Of a DNA stretch of 64,000 nucleotides, positions 53,603-63,292 are shown piece by piece. The translations under genes were made by a program, and so were the position numbers. The notes under the pieces were generated by a model, which was given only the letters and a program-made list of their open reading frames with translations, did not search any database and was not told where the DNA came from. Numbering within the stretch: the stretch's first letter is position 1; every line of letters begins with the position of its first letter. The stretch is from Rhodovarius crocodyli (GTDB lineage Bacteria > Pseudomonadota > Alphaproteobacteria > Acetobacterales > Acetobacteraceae): positions 488,247-552,246 of the forward strand of contig NZ_SACL01000004.1 of the NCBI RefSeq assembly GCF_004005855.1, given 5' to 3'.

Positions 53603-56206
53603 ATGACGGTCACGCTCGCCCGCCGATCCCTCGCCTCCGCCGGGCAGCAGCTGAACGATACCAGCGACTACGCGGATCTCTCGGCGGACGGGCTGTATCT
53701 GGTCTTTCAGTCCGATGCGACGAACCCGTCGCTGGCCGACACCAACGGCGTGACGGATATCTGGCGACAGAACCGCGGCACGGGCGTGCTGGAACGTGTC
53801 TCGGTCTCCGCCTCCGGCGTCGAGGCGAACGGTGCCTCCTATGGCGCGGCCATCAGCGCGGACGGGCGCTATGTCGTCTTCACCTCGATGGCGACCAACC
53901 TCGTCACCGGCGACACCAACGGCTTCGCCGACATCTTCCGCAAGGACATGCAGACGGGCGCCGTGCTGCTCGTCTCCCTGAACACCGTCGGGGCCGCGGC
54001 CAATTCCGTGTCGTATGGCGCGGCCGTCAACAGCGACGGGCGCTATGTCGCCTTCCTCTCGGCCGCCTCCGACCTGGTGGCGGGCGACACCAACGGTCTG
54101 ATCGACGTCTTCCTGCGGGACATGGTGACGGGCCAGGTCCGGCTCGTTTCCCTGACGGCGGATGGCCGCCAGGCCAATGGCAGCGCGCTCAACCGCGTCT
54201 CCATCTCGGCGGATGGCCGCTATGTCGTGTTCGACAGCAATGCGGGCAATCTGGTCGGCACCGACACCAACGGCCGCGACGACGTGTTCGTGAAGGACAT
54301 GCAGACCGGCACCGTCACCCGCGTGACGGAGGGCGCCAACGGCGAGCAGATGGGCGGCGGCTTCGAGGGCACGCTCAAGCCCGTCATCTCCGCCGATGGG
54401 CGCTATGTCGTCTTCGCGACCAAGGCCGCGCTGCTGGGGGCCGACACCAACGGGGTGATGGATGTCTACCGCAAGGACCTGCTGACAGGTGCGGTCGCGC
54501 TGGTCAGCACCGGCTCCAGCGGGGTGGCGGGCAATGGCGACAGCTATGACGCCGATATCTCGGGCGACGGGCGCTATGTGACCTTCACCTCGCTCTCAAG
54601 CACCTTCGCCGCGGATGACCGACCCGTCTCGGCCGACATCTTCCGCAAGGATCTGCTGACGGGCGAACTGCTGCTGATCTCCATCGCGACCACCGGGGCC
54701 ACGGCCTTCGGTGAATCGACCCATTCGGTGATCAGCAATGATGGGCTGACGGTCGCCTTCGCCTCCACGGCGCCCGATCTCGTCAGCGGCGACAGCAACG
54801 CGGTGCAGGATGTGTTCGGCGCCGAGATCGGCGCGCCGCGCGGCACCCAGAACGGGACAGCGGGCAACGACACGCTGCATGGCGGCAGCGATGCCGACAA
54901 TCTGTACGGCTTGGGCGGCGACGACGCGCTCTATGGCCATGACGGGAATGACTGGCTCGAAGGTGGCGCGGGCGACGACCTGCTGGATGGCGGCGCGGGC
55001 GCCGACGTGATGATCGGCGGCACCGGCAACGACCAGTATCTGGTCGACTCTCCCGCCGACCGCGTCATCGAATATGAGGACGAGGGCACCGACACCGTCT
55101 GGTCCACGGCCGACGACTACACCCTGCCCTCTCATATCGAGATCGGACGGCTGTTCGGCACCGGCGCCTCGCTGGGCGGCGGCTCCACCCCGGTGCAGCT
55201 GGTGGCCAACCCGCTGCTGGCCAGCACCCTGCGCGGGGGCACCGCCGATGACGTGCTGTGGGGCGGCCCGCAGGACGACACGCTGGATGGCGGCGCGGGT
55301 GACGACATCCTGCGCGGCGGTGCCGGCAACGACACCATGATCGGCGGCACCGGCAACGACCAGGCCGTGATCGACGACCTGGGTGACCGCTTCGTCGAAT
55401 ACGCGGATGAGGGCATCGACACCGCCTGGGTGACGGTCGATGGCTGGACCCTGCCCGTGAATGTGGAGATCGGCCGGCTGGCGGGCACCGCCACCTTCCT
55501 CAAGGCCAGCGAGGGCTATCAGCAGCTGGTCGCGAACCCGCTTTACGCCAGCCGGCTGGAAGGCGGCACCGGCGACGACGTGCTGTGGGGCAGCGAGTTC
55601 GACGACACGCTGATCGGCCATGACGGCAACGACATCCTGCGCGGGGGGCCGGGCAACGACACCATGGTCGGCGGCAAGGGCCACGACCACTACATCGTGG
55701 ACGACCTGGGCGACGTGATCTGGGAGGAGGCGGACGAGGGCTATGACACGGCCTGGGTGTCGGTCACCGGCTACTGGGTCTCCCCCAACATCGAGGTCGT
55801 CTATCTGGCCGGCACCGCCACCCTGGTGCATGGCAGCCCGACAGGTGAGAACCTGGTGGCCAACCCGCTCCTCGGCAGCACGCTGGACGGGCGCGGCGGC
55901 AACGACATCCTCTGGGGCTCGAACTTCGCCGATGTGCTGGATGGCGGCGAGGGCGACGACATCATGTACGGCTATGGCGGGGCGGACATCTTCGCCTTCA
56001 ACATCCCGAACTGGGGCCGCGACCAGATCTCGGACTTCCGCCGCGCGGAGGGTGACAAGCTCTATATGGTGGGCAGCGGCGTCACCGCGCTCAGCCAGTT
56101 CAGCGTGACCGTGGCAGGCGGCAACACCTCCCTGCGCTACGGCGACAACGAGATCTTCCTCTACAACGTCACCGACATCCAAGCCTCGGACTTCGTGTTC
56201 CATTAG
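53603..56206 (+). CDS. large secreted protein: seven PD40 propeller repeats plus RTX repeats
   Basis: 867 residues from ATG at 53603 (AGGA upstream; further upstream the frame reads as non-coding). No N-terminal signal peptide. Residues about 20-410 hold seven blades of the pattern SADGRYVVF...GDTNG..DVF.KDM.TG....VS, a probable seven-bladed propeller. From about 412 nonapeptide RTX repeats (GGxGxDxL) begin, arranged in a larger 109-residue unit. The C-terminus (IFAFNIPNWGRDQISDFRRAEGDKL) resembles a type I secretion signal region. A calcium-binding surface or exported protein; no HlyB/HlyD-type secretion genes are adjacent. Confidence 0.85.
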   Translation: MTVTLARRSLASAGQQLNDTSDYADLSADGLYLVFQSDATNPSLADTNGVTDIWRQNRGTGVLERVSVSASGVEANGASYGAAISADGRYVVFTSMATNLVTGDTNGFADIFRKDMQTGAVLLVSLNTVGAAANSVSYGAAVNSDGRYVAFLSAASDLVAGDTNGLIDVFLRDMVTGQVRLVSLTADGRQANGSALNRVSISADGRYVVFDSNAGNLVGTDTNGRDDVFVKDMQTGTVTRVTEGANGEQMGGGFEGTLKPVISADGRYVVFATKAALLGADTNGVMDVYRKDLLTGAVALVSTGSSGVAGNGDSYDADISGDGRYVTFTSLSSTFAADDRPVSADIFRKDLLTGELLLISIATTGATAFGESTHSVISNDGLTVAFASTAPDLVSGDSNAVQDVFGAEIGAPRGTQNGTAGNDTLHGGSDADNLYGLGGDDALYGHDGNDWLEGGAGDDLLDGGAGADVMIGGTGNDQYLVDSPADRVIEYEDEGTDTVWSTADDYTLPSHIEIGRLFGTGASLGGGSTPVQLVANPLLASTLRGGTADDVLWGGPQDDTLDGGAGDDILRGGAGNDTMIGGTGNDQAVIDDLGDRFVEYADEGIDTAWVTVDGWTLPVNVEIGRLAGTATFLKASEGYQQLVANPLYASRLEGGTGDDVLWGSEFDDTLIGHDGNDILRGGPGNDTMVGGKGHDHYIVDDLGDVIWEEADEGYDTAWVSVTGYWVSPNIEVVYLAGTATLVHGSPTGENLVANPLLGSTLDGRGGNDILWGSNFADVLDGGEGDDIMYGYGGADIFAFNIPNWGRDQISDFRRAEGDKLYMVGSGVTALSQFSVTVAGGNTSLRYGDNEIFLYNVTDIQASDFVFH
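55022..55936 (+). repeat. 327-bp (109-residue) composite RTX repeat, three units
   Basis: Unit starts fall at 55022, 55349 and 55676, exactly 327 bp apart. Each unit runs GGTGNDQ-like RTX, then DDLGDRFVEYADEGIDTAWV, a beta segment ending EIGRLAGTA, the motif LVANPL, and DDVLWG.DDTLDG more RTX. The third unit is most diverged (EVVYLAGTA). DNA identity between units is partial, so the duplication is not recent. Confidence 0.85.
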
Positions 56207-56283
56207 CCACATTACGGTTTGTTGCAATTCGTTCGCATCCGGAGCGACCACAAGCCGGGCCGAGCCGCTATGTAGGCGGCCAC

Positions 56284-57756
56284 ATGACATTGCAGCCATT
56301 CTTGGCGGCGCCCACGATTCGCCGCCGGCTTACCCTCCTCGCCCCGCTCGCGCTTGCCGCCTGCTCCGTCGGGCCGGACTACGCCCTGCCTCGCCTGGGC
56401 CTGCCCGCCCGCTGGGCCGGCGCCCCGCCGCAGCCGCCCACCGAGGCCGAGCAGCCGCTGGGCCATTGGTGGCGCCTGCTGGATGACCCGCTGCTCGACA
56501 CGCTGATCGAGGAAGCGGTGCGCGGCAATCTGGATGTCGCCTCAGCCGCCGCCAGCATCCGCGAGGCCCGGGCGGCGCGCGCGAGCAGCCAGGGCGCGCT
56601 GCTGCCCAGCGTCTCGGGCGGTGCCTCGGCCAGCCGCAGCCGTTCCTCCGCCCGCACCGCCAGCCAGTTCCAGGCCGGGCTCGACGCCGCGTGGGAGCTC
56701 GACCTGTTCGGCGGCAACCGCCGCGCGCTTGAGGCCTCGACCGCGGCCCTGGACGCCGCCGAATACAGCCTGCGCTCCGTGCTGCTGACGCTGGTGGGCG
56801 AGGTGGCCACCACCTATGTCGAGCTGCGCGGTTATCAGGCGCGGCTGGATCTCACGCGGCGCACCGCGGCGTCCCAGCGGCAGACGGCGGCGATGACGCA
56901 GGGCCTCTATCGCGCCGGCTCCTCCTCGGCGCTGGATGTGGCGCGCGCCAACGCCACCGCCGCCTCGACCGAGGCCCAGATCCCGGTGCTGGAGATCAGC
57001 TACGCCTCCTCGCTGTTCAGCCTGGGGCTGCTGCTGGGCCAGCCGCCCGCCGCGCTGGCACCCAGGCTCGAGACCGCGCGCCCCATCCCCGAACCCCGCC
57101 GCATGACCGGCGTAGGCGTGCCGGGCGACCTGCTGCGGGCACGCCCTGACCTGCGCGCCGCAGAGCGCCAGCTGGCCCAGGCCACGGCGCTGATCGGCCA
57201 GGCGGAGGCAAACCGCTACCCCTCCATCAGCGTCAGCGGCACGCTCTCCATCTCGGCCGCGCGCATGGGTGACCTCGCGCGCAACTCGGCGCTCGCCTGG
57301 TCCTTCGGTCCCAGCCTGAACATCCCGATCTTCCAGGGCGGGCAGCTGGCCGCCGCCGTGCGCCAGGCGGAGGCCCAGCGCGACCAGTATTACATCGCCT
57401 TCCGCGCCGCCGTGCTGACCGCCCTGCAGGAGGTGGAGACGGCCCTCGTCACCCTGACGCAGCAGCGCGAGCGGGTGGCGCGGCTGACCGAGACGGTGAC
57501 CGCCCAGCGCGAGGCCGCCCGCCTCTCCCGCACCCTGTACCAGACCGGCGCCAGCGGCTTCCTGGATGTGCTGGATGCCGACCGCACCCTGTTCTCCGCC
57601 GAGGATTCCCTGCTGCAGAGCCGCATCGCCACCGTCACCGCCTTCGTGGCGCTGAACAAGGCGCTGGGCGGTGGCTGGGACGGCGAGATCGATACCCGGA
57701 GCCCCGCCGTGCAAGACACCGGCACCGGCCCCCGGCTGAGGACCACCACGCCATGA
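56284..57756 (+). CDS. NodT/OprM-family outer-membrane efflux lipoprotein
   Basis: 490 residues. Signal ends LAPLALAAC, giving a lipidated Cys. Two outer-membrane-factor repeats follow, with NLDVASAAASIREARA and WELDLFGGNRRALEAS in the first and SFGPSLNIPIFQGG in the second. It is the trimeric exit duct for the MacAB pump encoded next; four-base overlap with macA. Confidence 0.93.
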   Translation: MTLQPFLAAPTIRRRLTLLAPLALAACSVGPDYALPRLGLPARWAGAPPQPPTEAEQPLGHWWRLLDDPLLDTLIEEAVRGNLDVASAAASIREARAARASSQGALLPSVSGGASASRSRSSARTASQFQAGLDAAWELDLFGGNRRALEASTAALDAAEYSLRSVLLTLVGEVATTYVELRGYQARLDLTRRTAASQRQTAAMTQGLYRAGSSSALDVARANATAASTEAQIPVLEISYASSLFSLGLLLGQPPAALAPRLETARPIPEPRRMTGVGVPGDLLRARPDLRAAERQLAQATALIGQAEANRYPSISVSGTLSISAARMGDLARNSALAWSFGPSLNIPIFQGGQLAAAVRQAEAQRDQYYIAFRAAVLTALQEVETALVTLTQQRERVARLTETVTAQREAARLSRTLYQTGASGFLDVLDADRTLFSAEDSLLQSRIATVTAFVALNKALGGGWDGEIDTRSPAVQDTGTGPRLRTTTP

Positions 57757-58979
57757 AGAAAGCCTATCGCCGCGGCATTGCCGCGCTGGTCCTGCTGGCC
57801 GCCATGGGCGGCGGGGCCTGGTATTTCCAGGACATGCTGCGCCCGGCCGAGGCGCCACAGCTGCTGACGGCGGCCGCCACGCTGGGCGATATCGAGCAGA
57901 CGGTGCTGGCCAACGGCCAGCTGAAGCCCGCGCGTCTGGTGGCCGTGGGCGCCCAGGCCTCCGGGCGGGTCACCTCCCTGCCCGTCCAGCTGGGCCAGGT
58001 GGTGAAGCAGGGCGACCTGATCGCCGAGATCGACAGCATGACGCAGCAGAACTCCCTGCGCACCGCCGAGGCCAACCTGGCCAATATCCGTGCCCAGCGC
58101 GACCAAGCCGCCGCCAACCTGGTGCTGGCCGAGCAGACCCTGGCGCGCCAGCGCATGACGCTGTCGCAGCGCGCGACCAGCCAGGCGGACTATGACAGCG
58201 CCCAGGCCTCGCTCATGGCCACCCGGGCGCAGATCGCCTCGCTGGACGCGCAGATCGCGGCCGCCCAGGTGGCGGTGGAAACCGCGCGGGTGAACCTCAG
58301 CTATACCCGCATCACCGCGCCCATCGACGGCACGGTTCTGGCCATCGTCACCCAGCAGGGCCAGACGGTGAACGCCAACACCACGACCCCCACCATGGTG
58401 GTGCTGGGCGACGTGTCGACAATGACCATCATCGCCGAGATCTCGGAAGCCGATGTGGTGAACGTGCGCCCGGGCCAGGACATCTTCTTCAACATCCTGG
58501 GTGAGCCGCGCCGGCGCATCCCGGCCCGGCTGGCCAGCATCGACCCCGCGCCGCAATCCATCACCAGCGACAGCAGCATCTCCTCGACCTCCTCTTCCAG
58601 CAGCTCCAGCTCCTCCTCCTCGTCCAGCACCTCCTCCAGCCAAGCGATCTACTATTACGGACGCTTCGACGTGCCGAACCCCGAGGGCCGGCTGCGGACC
58701 TACATGACCGCGCAGGTCAACATCGTGCTGGGCCGCGCGCAGGGGGTGGTGACCATCCCCTCCTCGGCCCTCGTCCGTGGGCAGGGCGGGCAGCAGGCGG
58801 TGCGGGTGCAGGCGGATGACGGCAGCGTCTCCGTCCGGCAGGTGCAGGTGGGGCTGAACAACCGCATCCGGGCCGAGATCCGCTCGGGGCTTGCCGAGGG
58901 CGAGCGCGTGGTGACGGGCGACCGCTCGGCCTCCGGCGCCTCGGGCGGCTTCCGGCCCCCGCCGCGCATGGGGCTTTGA
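57753..58979 (+). CDS. macA: MacA-type periplasmic adaptor with polyserine insertion
   Basis: 408 residues. N-terminal anchor (IAALVLLAAMGGGAWYF), lipoyl halves (SGRVTSLPVQLGQVVKQGDLIAEID and ITAPIDGTVLAIV), coiled-coil hairpin between them, then barrel and membrane-proximal domains. At 58,564-58,644 a serine-rich run (13 Ser in a row within about 25 residues) sits between PAPQSIT and AIYYYGRF, where relatives have a short loop. The Ser codons are mixed (TCC, AGC, TCG, TCT), not a simple triplet expansion. Confidence 0.93.
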   Translation: MKKAYRRGIAALVLLAAMGGGAWYFQDMLRPAEAPQLLTAAATLGDIEQTVLANGQLKPARLVAVGAQASGRVTSLPVQLGQVVKQGDLIAEIDSMTQQNSLRTAEANLANIRAQRDQAAANLVLAEQTLARQRMTLSQRATSQADYDSAQASLMATRAQIASLDAQIAAAQVAVETARVNLSYTRITAPIDGTVLAIVTQQGQTVNANTTTPTMVVLGDVSTMTIIAEISEADVVNVRPGQDIFFNILGEPRRRIPARLASIDPAPQSITSDSSISSTSSSSSSSSSSSSSTSSSQAIYYYGRFDVPNPEGRLRTYMTAQVNIVLGRAQGVVTIPSSALVRGQGGQQAVRVQADDGSVSVRQVQVGLNNRIRAEIRSGLAEGERVVTGDRSASGASGGFRPPPRMGL

Positions 58980-58980
58980 C

Positions 58981-60930
58981 GTGGCGGAGGCACTGATCGA
59001 GCTGCGCGGCCTGCGCCAGCAGTTCCAGGCCGGCGAGGAAACCCTCACGGTGCTGAAGGACATCGACCTGACCATCGAGCGCGGGGAGATGGTGGCCATC
59101 GTCGGCACCTCGGGCTCGGGCAAGTCCACGCTGATGAACATACTGGGCTGCCTGATGCGGCCCTCGGGCGGCAGCTACCGCCTCGGCGGCAAGGAGGTCT
59201 CGACGCGGGAACCCGATGAGCTGGCGGCGCTCAGGCGCGAGTATTTCGGCTTCATCTTCCAGCGTTACCACCTGCTGGGAGACCTGTCGGCGCTGGGCAA
59301 TGTCGAGGTTCCCGCCGTCTATGCCGGGGTGGACCGCGACGAGCGGCGCGAACGCGCGGCCGGCCTGCTGAAGCGCCTGAACATGGCGGACCGGCTGGAC
59401 CACCGGCCGGGCCAGCTCTCGGGCGGGCAGCAGCAGCGCGTCTCGATCGCGCGCGCCCTGATGAACGGCGGCGAGGTGATCCTGGCCGACGAGCCGACCG
59501 GCGCGCTCGACCGCCACACCGGCGAGGAAGTGCTGGGCATCCTGGAGCAGCTGAACGCCGAGGGCCGCACCGTCATCATCGTGACGCACGACATGGCGGT
59601 GGCCGAACGCGCCAACCGGATCATCGAGCTGTCGGACGGCGAGATCATCGCCGACCGGCGCAAGCCCGCACGCCCCGCCCCCGGCACGCCGCGCGGCCAG
59701 GCCGCGGCCGGCGGGCGCCTGGGCATGATGGCCGACCGCGCGCGAGAGGCGCTGCGCATGGCGCTCATCTCGATGAACGCGCACCGGATGCGCAGCTTCC
59801 TGACCATGCTGGGCATCATCATCGGCATCGCCTCCGTCGTCTGCGTGGTGGCGTTGGGCGAGGGTTCGCGCAGGCGCGTGCTGGAGAACATCGCCTCGCT
59901 CGGCACCAACACGCTGGAGGTGTTTCCCGGCACGGGCTTCGGCGACATCCGGTCCAGCCGCATCCGCACCCTCGTGATCGGGGATGTGGAGGCGCTGCGG
60001 GAACAGGACTACGTCGCCGCCATCACGCCCACCGTCTCCACCAGCTCGAGCCTGCGCTTCCAGGCGACCGAGGCGACGGCGCTGGTGAACGGGGTCAGCG
60101 AAAGCTATTTCGAGGTGCGCGGCAGCCGGCTGGTCGAAGGCAGCCTGTTCGATGCGGAAAGCGTGGCGGGCTTCGCCCAGGATGCCGTGATCGACCAGAA
60201 CGCCCGCACCGCGCTGTTCGGCAATTTCGAGGGATCGCCCATCGGCCAGGTGGTGCTGGCCGGGCGCGTGCCGGTGCGGGTGGTGGGCGTCATCGCCCAG
60301 CAGCAGGGCGGCTTCGGGGGCGCGCAGAACCCGCAGGTGTTCCTGCCCTATACCACCGTGCAGACGCGCTTCATCGGCAGCACTTCCCTGCGCAGCGTGA
60401 CCATCCGCGTGGCCGACGACACGCCCACGGCGCTCGCGCAGCGCGCGGTGACGCAGCTGCTGACCCAGCGCCACGGGCGCGAGGATTTCTTCATCCTCAA
60501 CACCGACGACATCCGCCAGACCATCACCAGCACGACCGAGACGCTGACATTGCTGATCGCGGCGATCGCGCTGATCTCGCTGCTGGTCGGCGGAATCGGG
60601 GTGATGAACATCATGCTCGTCTCGGTGTCGGAGCGCGTGGGCGAGATCGGCGTGCGCATGGCCGTCGGCGCCCGGCACGGGGATATCCTGCAGCAGTTCC
60701 TGATCGAGGCCGTGCTGGTCTGCCTGATCGGCGGGTTGCTGGGCGTGGCGCTCGCGCTCGGCTTCGGCTGGGCCTTCGCCCAGGCCGGCTCCAGCTTCCG
60801 GCTGATCTACACGCCGGGGTCGATCGCGCTGGCCTGCCTGTGTTCCAGCGCGATCGGCGTGGGCTTCGGCTATCTGCCGGCGCGAAGCGCCGCGCGGCTG
60901 GATCCGGTGGTGGCACTCAGCCGGGATTGA
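58981..60930 (+). CDS. macB: MacB-type ABC efflux ATPase-permease
   Basis: 649 residues. N-terminal ATPase: Walker A GTSGSGKST, signature LSGGQQQRVSIARAL, Walker B ILADEPTGALD. Then TM1 (FLTMLGIIIGIASVVCVVAL), a periplasmic domain, and three C-terminal helices. With MacA and the NodT channel it forms a mechanotransmission efflux pump for macrolides, peptides or siderophores. GTG start one base after the macA stop. Confidence 0.95.
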   Translation: MAEALIELRGLRQQFQAGEETLTVLKDIDLTIERGEMVAIVGTSGSGKSTLMNILGCLMRPSGGSYRLGGKEVSTREPDELAALRREYFGFIFQRYHLLGDLSALGNVEVPAVYAGVDRDERRERAAGLLKRLNMADRLDHRPGQLSGGQQQRVSIARALMNGGEVILADEPTGALDRHTGEEVLGILEQLNAEGRTVIIVTHDMAVAERANRIIELSDGEIIADRRKPARPAPGTPRGQAAAGGRLGMMADRAREALRMALISMNAHRMRSFLTMLGIIIGIASVVCVVALGEGSRRRVLENIASLGTNTLEVFPGTGFGDIRSSRIRTLVIGDVEALREQDYVAAITPTVSTSSSLRFQATEATALVNGVSESYFEVRGSRLVEGSLFDAESVAGFAQDAVIDQNARTALFGNFEGSPIGQVVLAGRVPVRVVGVIAQQQGGFGGAQNPQVFLPYTTVQTRFIGSTSLRSVTIRVADDTPTALAQRAVTQLLTQRHGREDFFILNTDDIRQTITSTTETLTLLIAAIALISLLVGGIGVMNIMLVSVSERVGEIGVRMAVGARHGDILQQFLIEAVLVCLIGGLLGVALALGFGWAFAQAGSSFRLIYTPGSIALACLCSSAIGVGFGYLPARSAARLDPVVALSRD

Positions 60931-61000
60931 GCGCGCCCTCGGGATGCGGCCCACGGCCGATCAGGCCGGGGGCGCCTTTCCCGTCCGCGCATCGGCGGGC

Positions 61001-62314
61001 TCAGGGCCGGCCGATGCTCGTGTACTTGAACCCCGCCTCGATCATGCTCTTGCGGTCATAGACGTTGCGGAAATCGCAGAACACGTCGCCGCGCATGACG
61101 GCCTTCAGCCGGTCAGGCGGCAGGGCCCTGAACTCGTTCCACTCCGTCAGCAGCACCGCCGCATCGGCATCCGCCAGGGCCGCCATGGCGCTGGGCGCGA
61201 ACTCCGTGGATGCGGGATACGCCTGCCGCGCGAAACCCATGCTCTGGGGATCATAGGCGACGACCGAGGCACCGGCCGCGGCCAGCGCCGGCAGCACGAC
61301 CAGCGACGGCGCATCGCGGATGTCGTCGGTCTCGGGCTTGAAGGCCAGGCCCAGCACCGCGATGCGCTTGCCGCGCACATCCCCGCCCATCGCCGCGATC
61401 ACGCGCCGGGCCATGTCCTCCTTGCGGGCATCGTTGACGGCGATGGTCGTCTCGACCAGCCTGAGCGGCGTGCCGAGGTCGACCGCCGTGCGCGCGAAGG
61501 CCAGCGTGTCCTTGGGGAAGCAGCTGCCGCCATAGCCGGGGCCCGGGTGCAGGAACTTCCGCCCGATACGGCCGTCCAGGCCGATGCCGCGCGCCACGTC
61601 GTGCACATCCGCACCCGCCGCCTCGCAGAGGTCCGCCACTTCGTTGATGAAGCTGATCTTCATCGCCAGGAAGCTGTTGGCGGCGTATTTGATGATCTCG
61701 GCCGTTTCCAGGCTGGTGGCGACGATCGGCGTCTCGATCAGGTACAGTGGGCGATACAGCCGGCGCAGCGTTTCCAGCGCGCGCTGCCCGTGCTCATTGT
61801 CCTCCGTGCCCAGCACCACGCGGTCCGGGCGCATGAAGTCGCCGATGGCCGCGCCCTCGCGCAGGAATTCGGGGTTGGAGGCGACCGTGATGTCGGGGTT
61901 GATCGGCCGCACCAGCTCGATGAGGCGCCGGCCCGTGCCCACGGGCACGGTGGATTTGGTCACCAGCGTCAGCGGCCGGGTGGCCGCCCGTGCCACCTGC
62001 TCGGCGGCGGTGAACACATAGGTCAGGTCCGCATGGCCGTCGCCGCGGCGCGAGGGGGTGCCGACGGCGAGGAACACCGCCTCCACACCCTCCATCGCGT
62101 CTTCCAGCGTATCGGGGAAGGTCAGGCGGCCATCGCGCACGTTGTCGGCGACCAGTTTGTCGAGGCCTGGCTCATAGATCGGAATCCGGCCCTCGCGCAG
62201 GGCCGCGATCTTGGAGGCATCCTTGTCGACCAGGGCGACCTGCACGCCGAACTCGGCAAAGCAGGCGCCGGAGACAAGGCCGACATAGCCGGCACCCAGA
62301 ATGGCAATCTTCAT
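61001..62314 (-). CDS. ugd: UDP-glucose 6-dehydrogenase
   Basis: 437 residues. NAD motif ILGAGYVGLVSG, catalytic Cys in GPGYGGSCFPKDTLAF, and VLGLAFKPETDDIRDAPS of the C-terminal domain. It oxidises UDP-glucose to UDP-glucuronate for surface polysaccharide. ATG at 62314 begins right at the NAD motif. It converges on macB (70 bp). Confidence 0.95.
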   Translation of the reverse strand: MKIAILGAGYVGLVSGACFAEFGVQVALVDKDASKIAALREGRIPIYEPGLDKLVADNVRDGRLTFPDTLEDAMEGVEAVFLAVGTPSRRGDGHADLTYVFTAAEQVARAATRPLTLVTKSTVPVGTGRRLIELVRPINPDITVASNPEFLREGAAIGDFMRPDRVVLGTEDNEHGQRALETLRRLYRPLYLIETPIVATSLETAEIIKYAANSFLAMKISFINEVADLCEAAGADVHDVARGIGLDGRIGRKFLHPGPGYGGSCFPKDTLAFARTAVDLGTPLRLVETTIAVNDARKEDMARRVIAAMGGDVRGKRIAVLGLAFKPETDDIRDAPSLVVLPALAAAGASVVAYDPQSMGFARQAYPASTEFAPSAMAALADADAAVLLTEWNEFRALPPDRLKAVMRGDVFCDFRNVYDRKSMIEAGFKYTSIGRP

Positions 62315-62354
62315 GGAAGCGGAACCTGAAAGGGACGGTCGGCGGCACCGTAGC

Positions 62355-62399
62355 AAAAAGCCGGCCCGGGGGATGCCCCCTCCCGCGGATGGGGAGGGG
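62355..62399 (-). terminator. terminator of the rml transcript
   Basis: On the minus strand CCCCTCCC / GGGAGGGG forms an 8-bp stem (62377-62384 with 62392-62399), with an alternative GGGGG/CCCCC hairpin next to it, followed by TTTTT (62355-62359). It separates rmlD from ugd. Confidence 0.55.
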
Positions 62400-62407
62400 T
62401 GACGATC

Positions 62408-63292
62408 CTATGAAAGCAGCTTGTCGAGCACGCGGTTAAGGCCCTGCTGCCAGCTCGGCATCTCGATGCCGAAGGTGTCGCGCAGCTTGTCCAGGACCAG
62501 CTGGCTGTTGGCGGGGCGCACCGCCTTGGTGGGGTATTCGGCCGTGGTGATCGCGTGAACGACGGGTTTCGGGCCGCCACGGGCCGAGGCCGCCTCGAAA
62601 ATCGCCTCGGCGAAGCCGTGCCACGAGACATGGCCGGCGTTGGTGGCGTGGAAAACGCCGCGATACCGTTCCTGCCAGCCGGTTTCCCGCAGCCTGGCGA
62701 GCACCTTGGCGATCGCGTCCGCAAGGTCGGGTGCGGCGGTCGGGTTGCCCCACTGGTCCGCCACCACCTTCAGCTCGGGCCTGCTGGCCCCCACGGCCAG
62801 CATGGTCTTCACGAAGTTCTTACCCACCGGGCTGACGACCCAGGCGGTGCGCATGATGACGGTCTGCGGATTGGCCGCCAGCGCCGCCCATTCGCCCGCC
62901 AGCTTGGTGCGGCCATAGGCGCCGACCGGACGCGGCTCGTCGGTCTCGACATAGGGCGTGGGCTTCTGCCCGTCATAGACGTAGTCGGTGCTGATCTGGA
63001 TGAGCGGGATGCCTGCCTCAGCCGTCAGCCGGCCCAGCAGGGCGGGGCCCAGAGCATTGGCGCGAAACGCGCCGGGCTCGTCCTCCTCGGCCGCATCCAC
63101 GGCGGTCCAGGCCGCGCAGTTCACCACGGCATCCGGCCTGAGGGTCCGGAAGGCGGCCTCCACGGTCTCAGGCTTGTCGAACTCAAACTCGGGCTGGCCC
63201 ACGGCCATCGGCTCGAAGCCCATCGCCGGCAGGGCATCCAGCAGGCCGGTGGCGAGCTGCCCGCCCTTCCCCGTCACCAGGATCCGCTTCAT
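62408..63292 (-). CDS. rmlD: dTDP-4-dehydrorhamnose reductase
   Basis: 294 residues. NADP motif VTGKGGQLA, STDYVYDG, and the Tyr-x3-Lys pair in YGRTKLAGE. It makes dTDP-L-rhamnose in the last step. ATG at 63292 overlaps the rmlC stop (TGATG). Confidence 0.95.
   Translation of the reverse strand: MKRILVTGKGGQLATGLLDALPAMGFEPMAVGQPEFEFDKPETVEAAFRTLRPDAVVNCAAWTAVDAAEEDEPGAFRANALGPALLGRLTAEAGIPLIQISTDYVYDGQKPTPYVETDEPRPVGAYGRTKLAGEWAALAANPQTVIMRTAWVVSPVGKNFVKTMLAVGASRPELKVVADQWGNPTAAPDLADAIAKVLARLRETGWQERYRGVFHATNAGHVSWHGFAEAIFEAASARGGPKPVVHAITTAEYPTKAVRPANSQLVLDKLRDTFGIEMPSWQQGLNRVLDKLLS

Noticed and set aside
53660..56000. Repeat array considered as a CRISPR or tandem satellite
   Set aside because: The repeats are in frame, protein-level PD40 and RTX units with diverged DNA, not identical short direct repeats.
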